64,000 nt of DNA from assembly GCF_017916325.1 (NCBI RefSeq), contig NC_090168.1:1011143-1075142 (forward strand). The letters are read 5' to 3'. The position numbers were made by a program, and so were the translations under genes. Positions 30,002-41,021 of this stretch are shown in pieces (positions within the stretch are counted from its first letter, which is position 1; each line of letters begins with the position of its first letter). This DNA is from Leishmania martiniquensis. Lineage: Eukaryota; Euglenozoa; Kinetoplastea; Trypanosomatida; Trypanosomatidae. A model generated the notes under the pieces. That model saw nothing but the letters and a program-made list of their open reading frames with translations, searched no databases and had not been told where the DNA came from.

Positions 30002-32909
30002 ATGGGTAATACGGGCGGTGATGGCGTTGGGGCCGCATAGGAGGGGCGATGTGGAAGCGATAGCTATGCCTTTATCCATACATTGCGAGGCGAGGCAGGA
30101 ACGCGCACCATCAGCCGGCTTTCGAGCTAGTAGATAGCCATCGTCTGCTCGGTGACGTCTTTCGTGCAACGCGGTTGCTAGCACTAGCGCCCCCGATAGA
30201 GGAATAGGGCGAGGAGACTGTCTCACGTCAGCGCCGCCGCTACTTCACAGATGCGCGTGGGGCTAGCGTCACCTTCAGCGGCGCAGCTTCTCTGCTCTTG
30301 ATATATACATACACACGCACACATACATATAGCGTCTTATCCACCCTCATGATACGGGAAGCACCTCCATGCCGGGCGTGGGAATCCCCTTCGCATACTC
30401 GGTGAGGAGGCCACGCAGAGACTTGCAGGCTGCTCCCCCCCTCCCTCGTGGGGTGCGATTGCGGATTCCTCGGTGGCGGCGGGCAGGCTGAGTCTGCCGC
30501 TGTGCCACGGAGGCGCCTGGTCGTCATGATGACACCCGCACTCGCTCCAGTCGACTCGCGTCGACGACTCAGCGAGAGCATAACCATTCGCCCACTGTTT
30601 TCTCTCTGCACTTGTCGCATCGCCGCGACGCCAATCGCAGAACTGCGCCTTTCCTCTGCGCCATACGCAGCAAAGTGGGAATCGGCTGAGCGATGGCACG
30701 CGACGCCGCGGTGTCACGCTCCCTTTCTCGACACAGCCGTCGTGCGGCTAAGGTGGGGAGGCTGAGGCTGCACGCTTACACGCTTGTCGACTCGCCCGAG
30801 AGAGGAGAGCACGCGGAAGCAATAAAAAAAGGGTCAGAAGAGAATCGTCTCCACCGTAAGGTCTGCTCTCTCTGTGAACACCTTTGCCGCTGAGCAGCTG
30901 ATGTTGTGTCTGTGATTATGCTGCCGCGTGAAGCGCTGCTGTTCTGTTCTCGTACATCTGCTTCTGCTGGAACGCTCCCCCTCTTTACGGAGCTGGGTGC
31001 GTGGGCAGCCGATCACGTTACATCATGAGACGGGGGAACGTACCGCTACTTTGTGTGTGTATGTGTGTGTGTGTATGTGGCATACATTGGAAAAGAGGGA
31101 TGGGGATTCCGGGTGGGTGGAGGGAGTGCCACCGTACCTCGTCTCTTCCCCTCCCCTCTTCCCCCCGAGTGCCCTACTCCTTTGAGGCGTTCTTCGTTCT
31201 TGCGCCCTGTCAGCATATCTCATGGCTGTGTTTCACCCCGCCAACGCCACCACTGATCAGATCCATCTCTTCCTCTTTACACACCGCTTGTCTCTGCATG
31301 GCTGCTGCGCGTTCTTTATGCGCCCGACGACTGTCTGTGCACCGTCTCTCCGGAGCTCTTTTGTCCGTGCTTTTGGGGGGCCTCATCTCTTTCGCTTTTG
31401 GGTGTGCCGCGCAGACATGCACAGTCCCTTCCTTGCCACCCCAGTGCGCAATTTCAAAGGATTCTCTCACTCCCGCTGCAGCGAGGAGCCACACCTCCCT
31501 CTTGCTCTACACGATCGGCCCCCTCTTTTCTGGGCCGCTCTTTTCCTTTACTGTTGTCGTGTTCTACTTTTTGGCGGCTGAGGTGCTGCATCCGTGCCAG
31601 TGCCTTCAAGCCTCACCTGGCGGCAGCATATACGCTGACGCTGCCTGCTCGTGCCACTAAGCATGTTGGGCTCCGCTTCCTCTTTTCCTGGTTGCGTCCT
31701 TCTCTTTGGTGGGCCTTCTCTTGACGTCTTCTCCAAGGCGTTTGCAGCGGCCCTCGAGCGTTGCAAATCCTTTCGAAGATGTCAGGCGCACTGGGGGGTG
31801 GGAGGGAGGCCCTCGCGGTAGCTCGCTGCATTCCGCGATACTCCTTTCATGAAGGCGTCCTTTCCCGAGGTTACCAGGCACTGCCTAGCTGGAGCCCAAA
31901 ACTCTAGTCAGCAAGCGCACGTCTCAGCCGGGAGAGCTGTGGCGGGCACCCGAGGTAGACGAGGTGGCGCGCTGCTGATGTTGCAGCGCTACATCGCCGC
32001 ATGGAGCAACTGGGCCAACTTTGCCAGCGCTATGGTTATCAACGAAGCGGATCGAGTTTGCCTGCCTCCCTGTGGTGCTTGTCCTTTTCTGTGTCACGAT
32101 GGAGGAGGAGGAGGAGGGGCGCTCTCCAAGTATTGCGATCGCCGAGTTGCTGGCCAGGTGCCTCGCTTGTGATGTGGCGATCCGCCGCATGTTGCGGCAG
32201 TGTAGTGATGGAGGAGAGAGGTCGATTCGTGTGCAGCTGGCACGAGTTGCCTCGCCGCTACGAAAGCCGCCTGCCCTTCTGCTGAAGTACGGGAGTCCTC
32301 ACATACTCCGAGAGCGATTCAAATATATGAGACAAGCGCAGTGGCTCTCTGACAGATGGCTTGACTGCAGCATGACATCCTTTTCTGTCTGCGCAGGCTC
32401 CGTCCAGAACGGGAGGGCGACCCGCTCCATTGAGCAGGGAGACTGCTCCTCCCACTTTTAGCACCTGGCGCACAAGACGGTAAAGCACGGGGTTACTCGC
32501 TTGGCTACACTCCACGTCGTTTCTATCGCCTGGGCTGTGTGCGCGGGAGCACTCACTGCGGTCTTCACTCACGTCTGCAGAGCGCTGCCCAATTCCTCGG
32601 TGCACGTCGCTTTGAGCCTCTCCACTCCTCTCCTGGTGGTCGCTAAACTGCGCTGCAGCCTCGCTCTGCAGTTCCTTCTCACCTCGGTGGCTCGCCGCCC
32701 CGCTTTTTCTCTGCGCGTTTCTTGCCAACGAAGGCGCGGCTGCTCTGAGACGGTCCCCCCCTCCCATCGCCACACAGCCGCCCTCTCCTCGTGCCGCCCA
32801 CTACGCGTGACGCAGAGAGCATCTATCCTCGACAAGCAAAAGAGGGCCGCTCTCTCCACCCCTCACTGAGGCGGCTAACAAATCGCTTTTCTGTTCGACT
32901 TTCTCTGGG
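30002..32909. other. intergenic region
   Basis: About 2.9 kb without a supported gene. Alternating TA/CA repeats lie near 30300-30334 and (TG)n at 31052-31078. A 120-codon frame from the ATG at 32099 to 32461 is the only moderately protein-like ORF. It starts immediately after a pyrimidine tract with no AG between, so a spliced message would not contain that start. Confidence 0.55.
32849..32870 (+). promoter_or_regulatory. candidate spliced-leader acceptor, gene at 32910
   Basis: The C/T tract 32849-32867 is followed by AG at 32869-32870, 39 nt before the ATG. Confidence 0.55.
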
Positions 32910-33764
32910 ATGATTCGCCTTGGCGGTGCGCACTTGCGCGGCAGATCGGCGGCAGTGTCAGCAGCCTCGGCAAGGTGCAGCGCAGCACCACCAGCGCTTC
33001 GCTGCGGCAGGTGGAGTGCCAGTGGCTGCCAAGGGAGCCTTGACGTTAGCAGCCACAACGGCAGCAGCAGTGACGGCCAAAGCGTTGCGGCGGCCTCTCT
33101 ATTCCTTGTAAACGCGAAGCGCTTCGTCCAGTTCGAGCAGACGAGCGAAACGCTGCTTGGCATCAACAAGAAGAAGCGCGCGATGCACAACCGATGGGCG
33201 ACCAAGAGCACAAAGGAGTACGTGAGCGAGGGTGACTCGAAGGCCTCCAAAGGGAACAGCCTCCTCTTTAGTGCCCGCGATCGCCGCCGCGAGGGCGTGG
33301 ATAGGCGGAAGGAGCACATGCGTGATATCCTGGAAGAATCAAACCGCGCCGTTGAGCTGGAGCTGGACCGAATACGGGAAGACAGGGGCCGGCGATGGAA
33401 AAAGGGCCTGAACTTCTTTAAGCGGCAGGGGAAGGCGTTCACGCTACTCTACATGGTGGCTTACGTTGTACCCCTGGCGATGTTCTACGTCGGCTTCGCC
33501 ATTGGAGTGCTCCCGAAAGAGGCCGTCTTCGAGTTCCTCTTCTTCTTCTTGCAGAGATTCACCGATCGAGAGGTGTTTTTTGAGAGGGTGGAGGCGTGGG
33601 ACACGTACTCAAACTTTGGCTTTGCCTTTGTGGTGAACGAAACGCTCGAGTTCGTGCGCTTCCCGCTGGTGGTGTTCTTCTTCTACCAGGCGAGGCCTTT
33701 TCTGACCGGGGTGAACCAACGTGTGAAGGCGTCCATCTTCCGCTTCAACGCGGCGGAGTCGTAA
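32910..33764 (+). CDS. FAM210/DUF1279-like mitochondrial membrane protein
   Basis: The protein is 284 residues. The first 45 are Arg/Ala/Ser-rich with no acidic residue, a good mitochondrial presequence. Residues about 120-175 are highly charged (DRRREGVDRRKEH, then a Glu/Arg helix). Next comes a hydrophobic helix at about 176-203 (AFTLLYMVAYVVPLAMFYVG) and a second at about 240-262 (TLEFVRFPLVVFFFY), separated by an amphipathic loop. This two-helix layout, with a conserved Arg-Phe-Pro near the second helix, resembles the DUF1279 domain of FAM210A/B, proteins of the mitochondrial inner membrane. Its predicted place is therefore the mitochondrial inner membrane. The family assignment rests on topology and a few motif residues, so an unrelated two-helix membrane protein remains possible. 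The stop codon is followed at once by an A-run. Confidence 0.85.
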   Translation: MIRLGGAHLRGRSAAVSAASARCSAAPPALRCGRWSASGCQGSLDVSSHNGSSSDGQSVAAASLFLVNAKRFVQFEQTSETLLGINKKKRAMHNRWATKSTKEYVSEGDSKASKGNSLLFSARDRRREGVDRRKEHMRDILEESNRAVELELDRIREDRGRRWKKGLNFFKRQGKAFTLLYMVAYVVPLAMFYVGFAIGVLPKEAVFEFLFFFLQRFTDREVFFERVEAWDTYSNFGFAFVVNETLEFVRFPLVVFFFYQARPFLTGVNQRVKASIFRFNAAES

Positions 33765-36252
33765 AAAAAAACTTGCTCGATCCCTGCGCGCATGTGTGTG
33801 CAAGGCGTTTCGCATGCTCACGAATGGCGGCGAGCGGCGGGCCGTGTGTAAGTCTGCGCGCGTGTGCTCGCGTCTGCAGACTCAGCAGCGTAAGGCGTGG
33901 CGAAGATGTTGAGGTAAGCATGTGTGAAGGGTAGGGGCTAATGCGTGCGAGATGGCGGTGCCTTTTTCCCTCCCTCTGCAGGTGTGCGGCCTGTTTAACA
34001 GGTGTCTCGCCATTGAAGCTTCTCCCTCTCTGGTTCGAGGATTTTTCTTGCTCGTTTGTGTCTCTGTGGCCCGCTCCGCCGTGGCTGCGGCAGTCGCGCT
34101 CTCTTGTGCCTGGCGCTCCTGGTGGATGCGGTGTTTTTCGGTATTTCCTTCACATTCCCACCCTTCGCTTTCATGGTCGACTGTGTGCCGGGAAACCCCC
34201 GTCGCTGGTTTTCTTTTTTTTTTCGTCGCATTGGCTGGGCAGATGTGACTCACTGAGGCATCCGAGCTGGTCCAGTTTCGTGTAAGAGTACCCTTCCCCA
34301 ACCTCTCTCCAGCACTCAGTGCTGTGGAAGAGACGGGAGCAAAAAAAATAACGGCATGAAGACGTGGCCGTTTTCGGTTCCACCAGGCGACGGACTAAAG
34401 GTGTATGTGTATGTGTGTGTGTGTGCCCGCCCCTCTCCCTTCCTCTGCCTCTCCTCGCCTTCGCACTTTCCACGCGTGAGGTTCCCGCCTGTTTCCGTCC
34501 TCGTTTCGGCATGATAGGGGAGGGGGGCGGGTGCGTGTGGAGGCCCCTCGCGAATGCGTTTGTGTCCAGTTGGCCGCTCTCTGTCCGCACTCGCTGCTGC
34601 CCTGCACACCACCGAGATCACTAGTACAACCGAGAGGCGTCTCAAAAAGGGCGCGCTCTCGCGGGGAGAGGGGAGTGCTTGAAAAACGACCCGGGCACCT
34701 CGGGCTTGGCTCGGCGTTCGTACAACCTTCTTGTGCCCCTACCTCACCGCGTCTCCGCCCCCCTCTTCGTTCCGCTTTCCCCTTCTCTCACTCGCGCATC
34801 CACGCCGGTTTCTCTGTTTGCTTGGAGGCTCGGCGGTGGCTTGAAGCAGGTGCAACGCGTGGGAAGCGGATGCTGGCCTTGCATGAAGGGGAGTCGATTC
34901 GGTGTAGCGTGATGCACGCACCATGACAGCAGCATTGGTGGGTAAGTCGATCGAGGGCATCTTGCCGCTCCATTCATACCTGTGGAGCGTCGCCAAAGGC
35001 GCACTTGCGGCGTCTTGGTCGCGCACGCGAGGCGGGGTATGTGGTGCTCTTTGCGCGGCAAGCGAAGAGGCGGTGCAGCTTGCCGAAATTGGCATGGCAG
35101 CGATGCCGGGGCGCAGCGTCGGTCTAAAGCACATAGCGGGCATGACACTGACAGGGCGACGCGAAGCCCCACCCCCTCCCCTTGTATTGCGTGGTGGGTT
35201 CGGGCCGTCGTCTCTCCTCTGCACTTCCGTGTCTTTCCTCGGGAGAGAGAGGGAGTGGAGGATAATCTTTGTGTAGAGCCACCGCCTTCTCACAAAGCCT
35301 GCAGGAGAAGGCGGACCGCCACGCCTGCATTGTAGGATAGAGAAGCGTAGGATGAAAGCAGCCCCCGAGTGCATGCATCGTGGACGCCGCATCCCCCGTT
35401 CCTCCACACAGGTATGCCCAGTGGGGCTGTTGCTATCGAATGTGTCCTCCTCATCGAGCGCACGTGTTTCCACTGGCGCATCTCCCTCCCCCGCATGCGT
35501 CTAGGAAGCAAGCGTAAAGTAGCCGGGCCCCCACACCGCTGCACGGAATGGATAGCGGGCAGTGCCTTTGCCTTCCAGATGATTCGACATTTCTTTCGCA
35601 CAACGGCAGACGCTTCTGCAGATGGCGGCGGTAGGCCTGAGGCCAACGGTTAGCGTATCATCTCAGGAAGGCGGCGATCAGGAGAGGGGCGTCGCCATTC
35701 TGTTTCGTCCTACCAGTGTGTCGCTCATGATGCAGGTGTGTGTGTGTGTGGGGGCGGGAGGAGGCGGAGGCTGCCTCCGTGTAGACCCCCAGCTTCCGCC
35801 TGGTTCCCGCTTCGTGACGCGGGCATACGGTGGCTTGGGCGGCCAACGGTCTCGTACACAGTCGTCTGCCCGATAGGTGCATTGCACGAAATGGGCGTCG
35901 TTCGGTGCGTGGATGTGAGAGAGAGCGGTGATGGCGACAGCAGCCGAGAAGCGCGTGCGTTCCGTGAAGCGTCGGCGCGATTTTTCACGGACGCCTTCGT
36001 GCCCGCACTTCCGTCGTCGCACGCATAACGCTTTGCTTAGGTGCCTGAGTGTGTGTGTGTGTATGTGTGTGCGTGTGTGTGACGTTGAGACAAGACGGCG
36101 GTGACTCGAGGCAACAGCGCTTTTGTTTTCGAGTGGGCGATGGATCTGCCGCCTTCTAGTGCTCCTTGAGGTTCCCATAATCGCCCTGAAAGGGCACAAC
36201 TGATCAGAGGACTCTTCCCATCTGGTCGTCGCCACTCTCCGTGCCTTCACAG

Positions 36253-36347
36253 CATTCCATCCAGCACCCTTCCTCCCTCCCTCGCTCCACCCCATCTAAC
36301 TCCCTTAACATCTCCGCCAGGGTGGAGTGAGGGTGCTGGATGGAATG
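36253..36347. repeat. long imperfect hairpin (inverted repeat)
   Basis: An 18-nt arm at 36253-36270 (CATTCCATCCAGCACCCT) is exactly complementary to 36330-36347. Inside it a second pair, 36281-36292 with 36320-36331, matches over 12 bases with one G-T wobble, overlapping the outer arm by two bases. The 5' side carries an extra pyrimidine bulge (36271-36280), and the loop is about 27 nt. As RNA it would fold into a stable stem within the untranslated part of the transcript. Confidence 0.85.
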
Positions 36348-37180
36348 GGTGGCGCTGTGCTCTCACCTGCGCATCAACACAGCGCATATGTCCGTATGGA
36401 TCAGTGCTCTTCTGCAGCGGAAGCATTTACTTTCTGCTGCTATGGCCTTGGCGCTGACTTCAAGATCTGCACCTTTCATCCGGAAGTGGAATCCGTCGAA
36501 GCGAACGTGCCAACTCGCTCATGGCTTCTGTGAAGCGCGGGCGCACACATACACACACTCCGCTGTTTCTCATGGTATCAAGTGAGCGACATTGCTCGGA
36601 TGTGTGTGTGTGTGCATATTTGTGTGGTGCCGGCGTGCTTTCGGCTGCATTCCCTCACGCTCGCATTTTACACCTCGGCTGCACCCTCTCTCCCTATCCT
36701 CTGCTCCCTCTGTTGTTTTCTGACTTGTCTAAACGTGCTCGCACGCGCAGTGCGCCTACCTGAGAACGTGGCACACCAAGGACCTTTGCGCTGTTCAGAA
36801 GAGGGAGGGGGCGCTTGACGCTACGCTGCAGTTTTCCTGCTCCAGTAACTTTTAGCCTGCCGAGGAAGTAGTCTAGACTCTCAGACGGAGGAGAGAGACG
36901 GATGGTGGAACGCGTGCATGGCGGACCTGCCTCCACCTTCCCCCTGCTGTCTTCCCCTCAACTTGACTCTCTCCCCCCTCTCTCCACGACGCGTAGCTCC
37001 CTTTGTGCAGAGAACGGCCGAAGGGCCCCAAAACCCCCGGTTTCCATTTTTTTTTCGTTGAAGGCCTCTTTGGCTTTCGAAACAAGGCTGCGCGTACCAA
37101 AACGGAGAGTCCCGCGTAAGCTTCTGCGCGGGAATCCCAGGCACGTGCCCACGAGGACACCTGCACGAGGCGTGTCTGGG

Positions 37181-37211
37181 CTTCACCCTGTTTTGTTCCT
37201 CTTGCACACAG
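37181..37211 (+). promoter_or_regulatory. candidate spliced-leader acceptor for CFAP91
   Basis: The T/C-rich tract 37181-37205 is followed by CACAG with AG at 37210-37211, only 7 nt before the ATG at 37219. Confidence 0.55.
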
Positions 37212-37218
37212 GAACAAG

Positions 37219-39438
37219 ATGTACAGGCAGCAGCGGGCGGAAAACTTGCGGGGCGGCCGCGGGTACATAACGGAAGTGGCCGGGAGAGATCGGGTGAAAT
37301 TCTTCCGTCGCCCCGTCGAGCCTGACAACACCTTGCTGGAGAACACTAACAATCATGCAGGCACAGCCAGCCACGCAGACAACTTGCAGGCGCAGTTTGC
37401 CGCCAGCTGTCCATCCTTTTCGCTGCCCTCCAACGCGGTCGCTTTCGAGTCATCGCACCACAGCGGCACGGCTGGGCGCTCTGGCCGACGGCCTGTCTCT
37501 ACCCACGGCTGGATGGGCGGCAGCCGCCTTGTTCGTAGAGGTGCTGCTGGTGCCCAAAGAGCAAAGCCATATCACCTTCCCAGTCTCGAGAGGGGCGATG
37601 CTGCAGACAGCGTCGATGCCGCGCAGCAGGGCGGGCGCGCTGTGGCCTCGGTGCAGACCATGTACCGCGACAACGAATCACAGACAGATCCGTACTCGCC
37701 CGATTACGTCATCATGGAGGGCGCCGCCGCACAGGAGATTCTGGGACTTCAAAGTCTTACCTACCAGAACGGCGGGCTTCCTGCTGGAAAGGAAAGCGTG
37801 GAGCTCATCGAGCGACTGCGCCGCCGCCGCGGCGTCGAGGCGTCGCTACCGACCGGCACGGATGCCGCCTCTATCGAGGCTAAGTACACTCTTCTTCACG
37901 AGCTGGAGGAAAAGGAGTGGACGGAGCGTGAAGAATATGTTGTGCAGGTACAGCAGCGGCGGTTGGATCGATTGAGGCAGTCGCTGGTAGCGCGCGAGGC
38001 GGCCCGCGAGGATGCCAACCGGGCACGCTTGGAGGAAATCAAGTCGAAGTGCCTCGCAACCTTAGGCAAAAAGCTGACCTCGCTAGAGATGCGCCGTATA
38101 GCGTCAAGCAAGCGCGGCATCGACAAGATGGCACAACTAAAGGCGCTGGGCCTCGGCAGCGCTCCGGGCTCCACTTCAGAGGCAGGAGCCACCGTCGGTA
38201 TCTCTCAAGCGACTGCTTCCATGAAGAGTGCAGCCTCCACCTCGAAGAGTGGCCAATCGAAGCCCTCCATTGCAAGCTACGCGCGCTACGGCACTGATGG
38301 TGCGCCTCCACAGATCGAACAGGACGGCTTCTCTGGCGGATCTAGTATAGAAGCTAGCCTACGTGCGGCCAGGCAAGCGTTCAACTACGATGTACGACCA
38401 CAACTGCTGGCGGACCCGGCTGGAATAGAGGTCGTCGACGCGGAGCGCGGATCCCGAGCCTATCAGATCGCACCGCGGACGTTTGTCGTCCCGGAAAATG
38501 AGGCGGTGCAGCGCCTTCCAACGCTGTATCAGCGCCGCGAGGCGGAGCGAGTGCTGCGCTCGCTTGAGTACGCTTACAACAAGTTGCACCCGTCCGAGGA
38601 CGCTGAGGGTGGTAAGCAGCCAGAGATGAATGCGCAGCGGGTGCTGGAGCTGTACCGAGCCACACCGAAGCTGCAGCGCCCAGAGACGCCTGTGCTGAAG
38701 CTGGACGGCGATGACCAAGAAGAGGAGGAGGACGCCTGCATCCTCCTCCAGCGCCTGCTGCGTGGCCGAGCGGTGCAGAACGACTTCTTTGACGGCCGCG
38801 AGCGCTGCCGTGGGCTCATCGAAGAGCTGCAGGCAGCCTCCTCAGCGCAGGCGGCGGAGCAGGAAGCGGCGGCACAGCGGAGAGAGGAGACCCTGGCAGC
38901 GAAGCGGGAAGCTGAGGCTCAGCACGTTGTGGGCACTGCGCTCGGCGCCATCGTGCACGACACACTCGGGTTCTTCTGCCAGGAGCTGGGCCGCCAGCAG
39001 GACATGGCGGCGCTGCGGCGACTGCAGGAGGAGGCCGAGGTGGTGCGTGCCACTCGCGAGGCGGCCGAGCGTGCCCGGCGTGCGGAGATGCGCCAGCAGC
39101 GCGACCGCAACGAGGTCGCCTACGCGGCATATATGCGCGCAACAGCCACGACGCTGCAATGCTTCCTCGATGATGTTACGCGCTCAGCGGTGGAGGAGAC
39201 GGCGATGGCAGTGGCAGTGGAGGAGGAGCGGGCTCGCCAAGCTGCCCGCCCCTCACCTCGGCATCCTGAAACCGAGGAGGAGGCAGAGAACACTGTCTGC
39301 GACTTGCTGGATGGGTTTGTTATTCCAGCGATTGTGGATGCCATTGAACTGCAGGGTCGCGAGTTGGAGAAGAAGGCGGTCGCAGACGCTGCAGTGGACG
39401 CTGCTCACGCCTCGAGCAAAGCAAGCGGTAGCCCATAG
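37219..39438 (+). CDS. CFAP91: CFAP91 (MAATS1/AAT1-type) radial spoke base protein
   Basis: This 739-residue protein is recognised as cilia- and flagella-associated protein 91. In other organisms that protein sits at the base of radial spoke 2 in the calmodulin- and spoke-associated complex of the axoneme. Supporting blocks in family order are: the N-terminal stretch with YRDNESQTDPYSPDYV (residues about 148-163); a Glu/Arg helix with LHELEEKEWTEREE; a long basic coiled region; and the LLQRLLRGRAVQNDFF block with a following Arg/Glu helix near residues 510-530. The C-terminal third is a long Glu/Ala/Arg coiled coil containing EEAENTVCDLLDGFV. The length matches the family. The start is the first ATG after the acceptor. 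Neighbouring genes are unrelated. Confidence 0.93.
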   Translation: MYRQQRAENLRGGRGYITEVAGRDRVKFFRRPVEPDNTLLENTNNHAGTASHADNLQAQFAASCPSFSLPSNAVAFESSHHSGTAGRSGRRPVSTHGWMGGSRLVRRGAAGAQRAKPYHLPSLERGDAADSVDAAQQGGRAVASVQTMYRDNESQTDPYSPDYVIMEGAAAQEILGLQSLTYQNGGLPAGKESVELIERLRRRRGVEASLPTGTDAASIEAKYTLLHELEEKEWTEREEYVVQVQQRRLDRLRQSLVAREAAREDANRARLEEIKSKCLATLGKKLTSLEMRRIASSKRGIDKMAQLKALGLGSAPGSTSEAGATVGISQATASMKSAASTSKSGQSKPSIASYARYGTDGAPPQIEQDGFSGGSSIEASLRAARQAFNYDVRPQLLADPAGIEVVDAERGSRAYQIAPRTFVVPENEAVQRLPTLYQRREAERVLRSLEYAYNKLHPSEDAEGGKQPEMNAQRVLELYRATPKLQRPETPVLKLDGDDQEEEEDACILLQRLLRGRAVQNDFFDGRERCRGLIEELQAASSAQAAEQEAAAQRREETLAAKREAEAQHVVGTALGAIVHDTLGFFCQELGRQQDMAALRRLQEEAEVVRATREAAERARRAEMRQQRDRNEVAYAAYMRATATTLQCFLDDVTRSAVEETAMAVAVEEERARQAARPSPRHPETEEEAENTVCDLLDGFVIPAIVDAIELQGRELEKKAVADAAVDAAHASSKASGSP

Positions 39439-41021
39439 AGGGGATGTGCTGTACGCCCGAAGCCGCACCAGCTCTCCAGGTGACGCACAGCTTTGCGCTC
39501 TGTTCATTCTATTTTCCAGCTTATGCCGTGCCCCTGACCCGGCGTCATCCACCGTCTCCTCCTCTCTGCCGAGTGGGCGTGAGTATGAGCGAGGACTTTC
39601 CCCTTTGCCGCTGACCTGCTCTTCCTCCCGCGTTGGCTTTGTGCACGCCGCGTTCTTTGCGTGCGTGCGTGCGGGCACGCCACTTGCGTGGGATTTGCGC
39701 CGGCACCGTCTCATGAATTCGAGCCTCTCTCTCTCTCCCCCTGGGCGCTTGACAGGTCTGTACAGGAGGGAGTCCTTCGCCTCTCTTTTGAGGTTTGGTT
39801 CTCTGCACGCTTGCGAACACATCTGCGGCGCTCTCTCCCTCATTCCTCATCGCTGGCGACAACTCTGTGCATGTATGTAAACGCATTCGCCGATATATAT
39901 ATAGAGAGAGCGAGCGAGTGAGGGAGCAGGTGCTCAGCTTCGAGGAATGATGAGACGGGGAAAAGAGCGCGCGCTTCTCTGGTGTGTGTGTGTGTGCATG
40001 TATGTCGGAGAGGGAGCAGTCGCTGTACGGGTCGGCTATTCGCCTCGTGCGCTGACGTATTTGTCTGGTAGTCGCTGCTTTAGAAGCGCTATCTATGCGT
40101 ATGTGCACGCCTGCCAACTTCTCTGTCTCTCACTACCAGTGCGAGCTTCTTTCCCCCCTCCGCCCATATGGCACCGCTCTTTTCCTTTGCCGTACGGCGG
40201 CCTCGTCCTCTTCGCCTTCTCTCCATTTTTTTCGCTTCCGTCGATGTTCTCTTCCTCTGCCTCCACTGTCTTCTTTCCATGCGGCTCTCTCTGAGTATCT
40301 GTGCCGGTGCCCCCCCCACGCCGGCGTCTTTCCGTCCCGCCTTTACCCTTTCCCTCTACGGTACCAAAGAATATATATATATATATTCCTTTCCAAGGCG
40401 CATGTCGTCTCCAGCGCACCTCTCACGTGTGCCGCGATGGCTGCACCCACCTACACTGTGCGCCCACGATGCAGGGAAGGGGGGGCTGGGGAACCTCCTC
40501 CGCGGCTGAACTTCTCGCTTGGCTGGAGATGACCCCTTTCGAAAGCGGGTGCCGTTAAGTCTCACCGAGGGTGCATGGCTAGAGAGTAGCGACGGCGGCT
40601 GACCAGCGCAGACGGCTACTGCGCAGTCTCAGCCAAAGAATCGGATGCTAGCTTCCCCGCCCCTCCCCTCCCTCAGCTCTATCCTTTGCCCTCTTTTCAC
40701 ATCACGAGGCGTGGGCGCCTCATCATGGTTACCCCCTTTTCTCCTTTGAACTTCCGCCGTCTTCTCGCCAATACATCTTCCTCAATCCCCCTCCCGCGCC
40801 CTTGCACATCACCGCCAACATTCCACTGCCACACCGGCACGAACCGCGCCCCTCTGTTCTCGCTCTTGCAGGCTGACGAGTGGGTCCTAGATGGCCAAGG
40901 CCGCCCAAACCTTTGTGGATCGGCACGGTTACACCAACAGACACGCAAGCGCTTACCCCTCGCTACAAACGTGTGCCCCCATTGACTTCTCTTGGTCGCG
41001 CCTGCTCTCTCCAGAGGGGAA
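39439..41021. other. intergenic region
   Basis: No gene is supported. An (AT)n tract lies at 39892-39902, (TG)n at 39981-39996 and (TA)n at 40370-40386. Pyrimidine-rich stretches fill 40130-40370. Confidence 0.55.
40987..41014 (+). promoter_or_regulatory. candidate spliced-leader acceptor, gene at 41022
   Basis: The tract 40987-41012 with AG at 41013-41014 lies 7 nt before the ATG. An earlier site (tract 40850-40868, AG 40870-40871) would leave an out-of-frame upstream ATG at 40891. Confidence 0.5.

Larger units (their letters stand above)
33765..37218. other. intergenic region containing a long hairpin
   Basis: About 3.5 kb without a supported gene. (TG)n tracts lie at 34401-34425 and 36048-36081. 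The + frame 34923-35276 (117 codons, ATG start) reads somewhat protein-like at its N-terminus, but three other ATGs lie between the nearest AG and its start. A long inverted repeat at 36253-36347 is listed separately. Confidence 0.55.

Noticed and set aside
32099..32461. 120-codon ORF starting MEEEEEG
   Set aside because: No AG lies between the pyrimidine tract and its ATG, so a spliced message would not include that start; no similarity is recognised.
34923..35276. 117-codon ORF with a plausible N-terminus
   Set aside because: Three other ATGs lie after the nearest acceptor, third-position GC is ordinary, and the C-terminal half is low complexity.
34739..35473. 244-codon minus-strand frame (and others such as 7627-8430, 8688-9308, 9218-10072, 58977-59882)
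   Set aside because: They are long only because stop codons are rare in GC-rich DNA; most lie opposite real genes, and none resembles a known protein.
5000..39960. 11-mer ATGAGACGGGG in three gaps (5000-5010, 31025-31035, 39950-39960) as a repeat family
   Set aside because: Among all possible 11-mers a few are expected three times by chance in a window of this size, and the flanks do not align.
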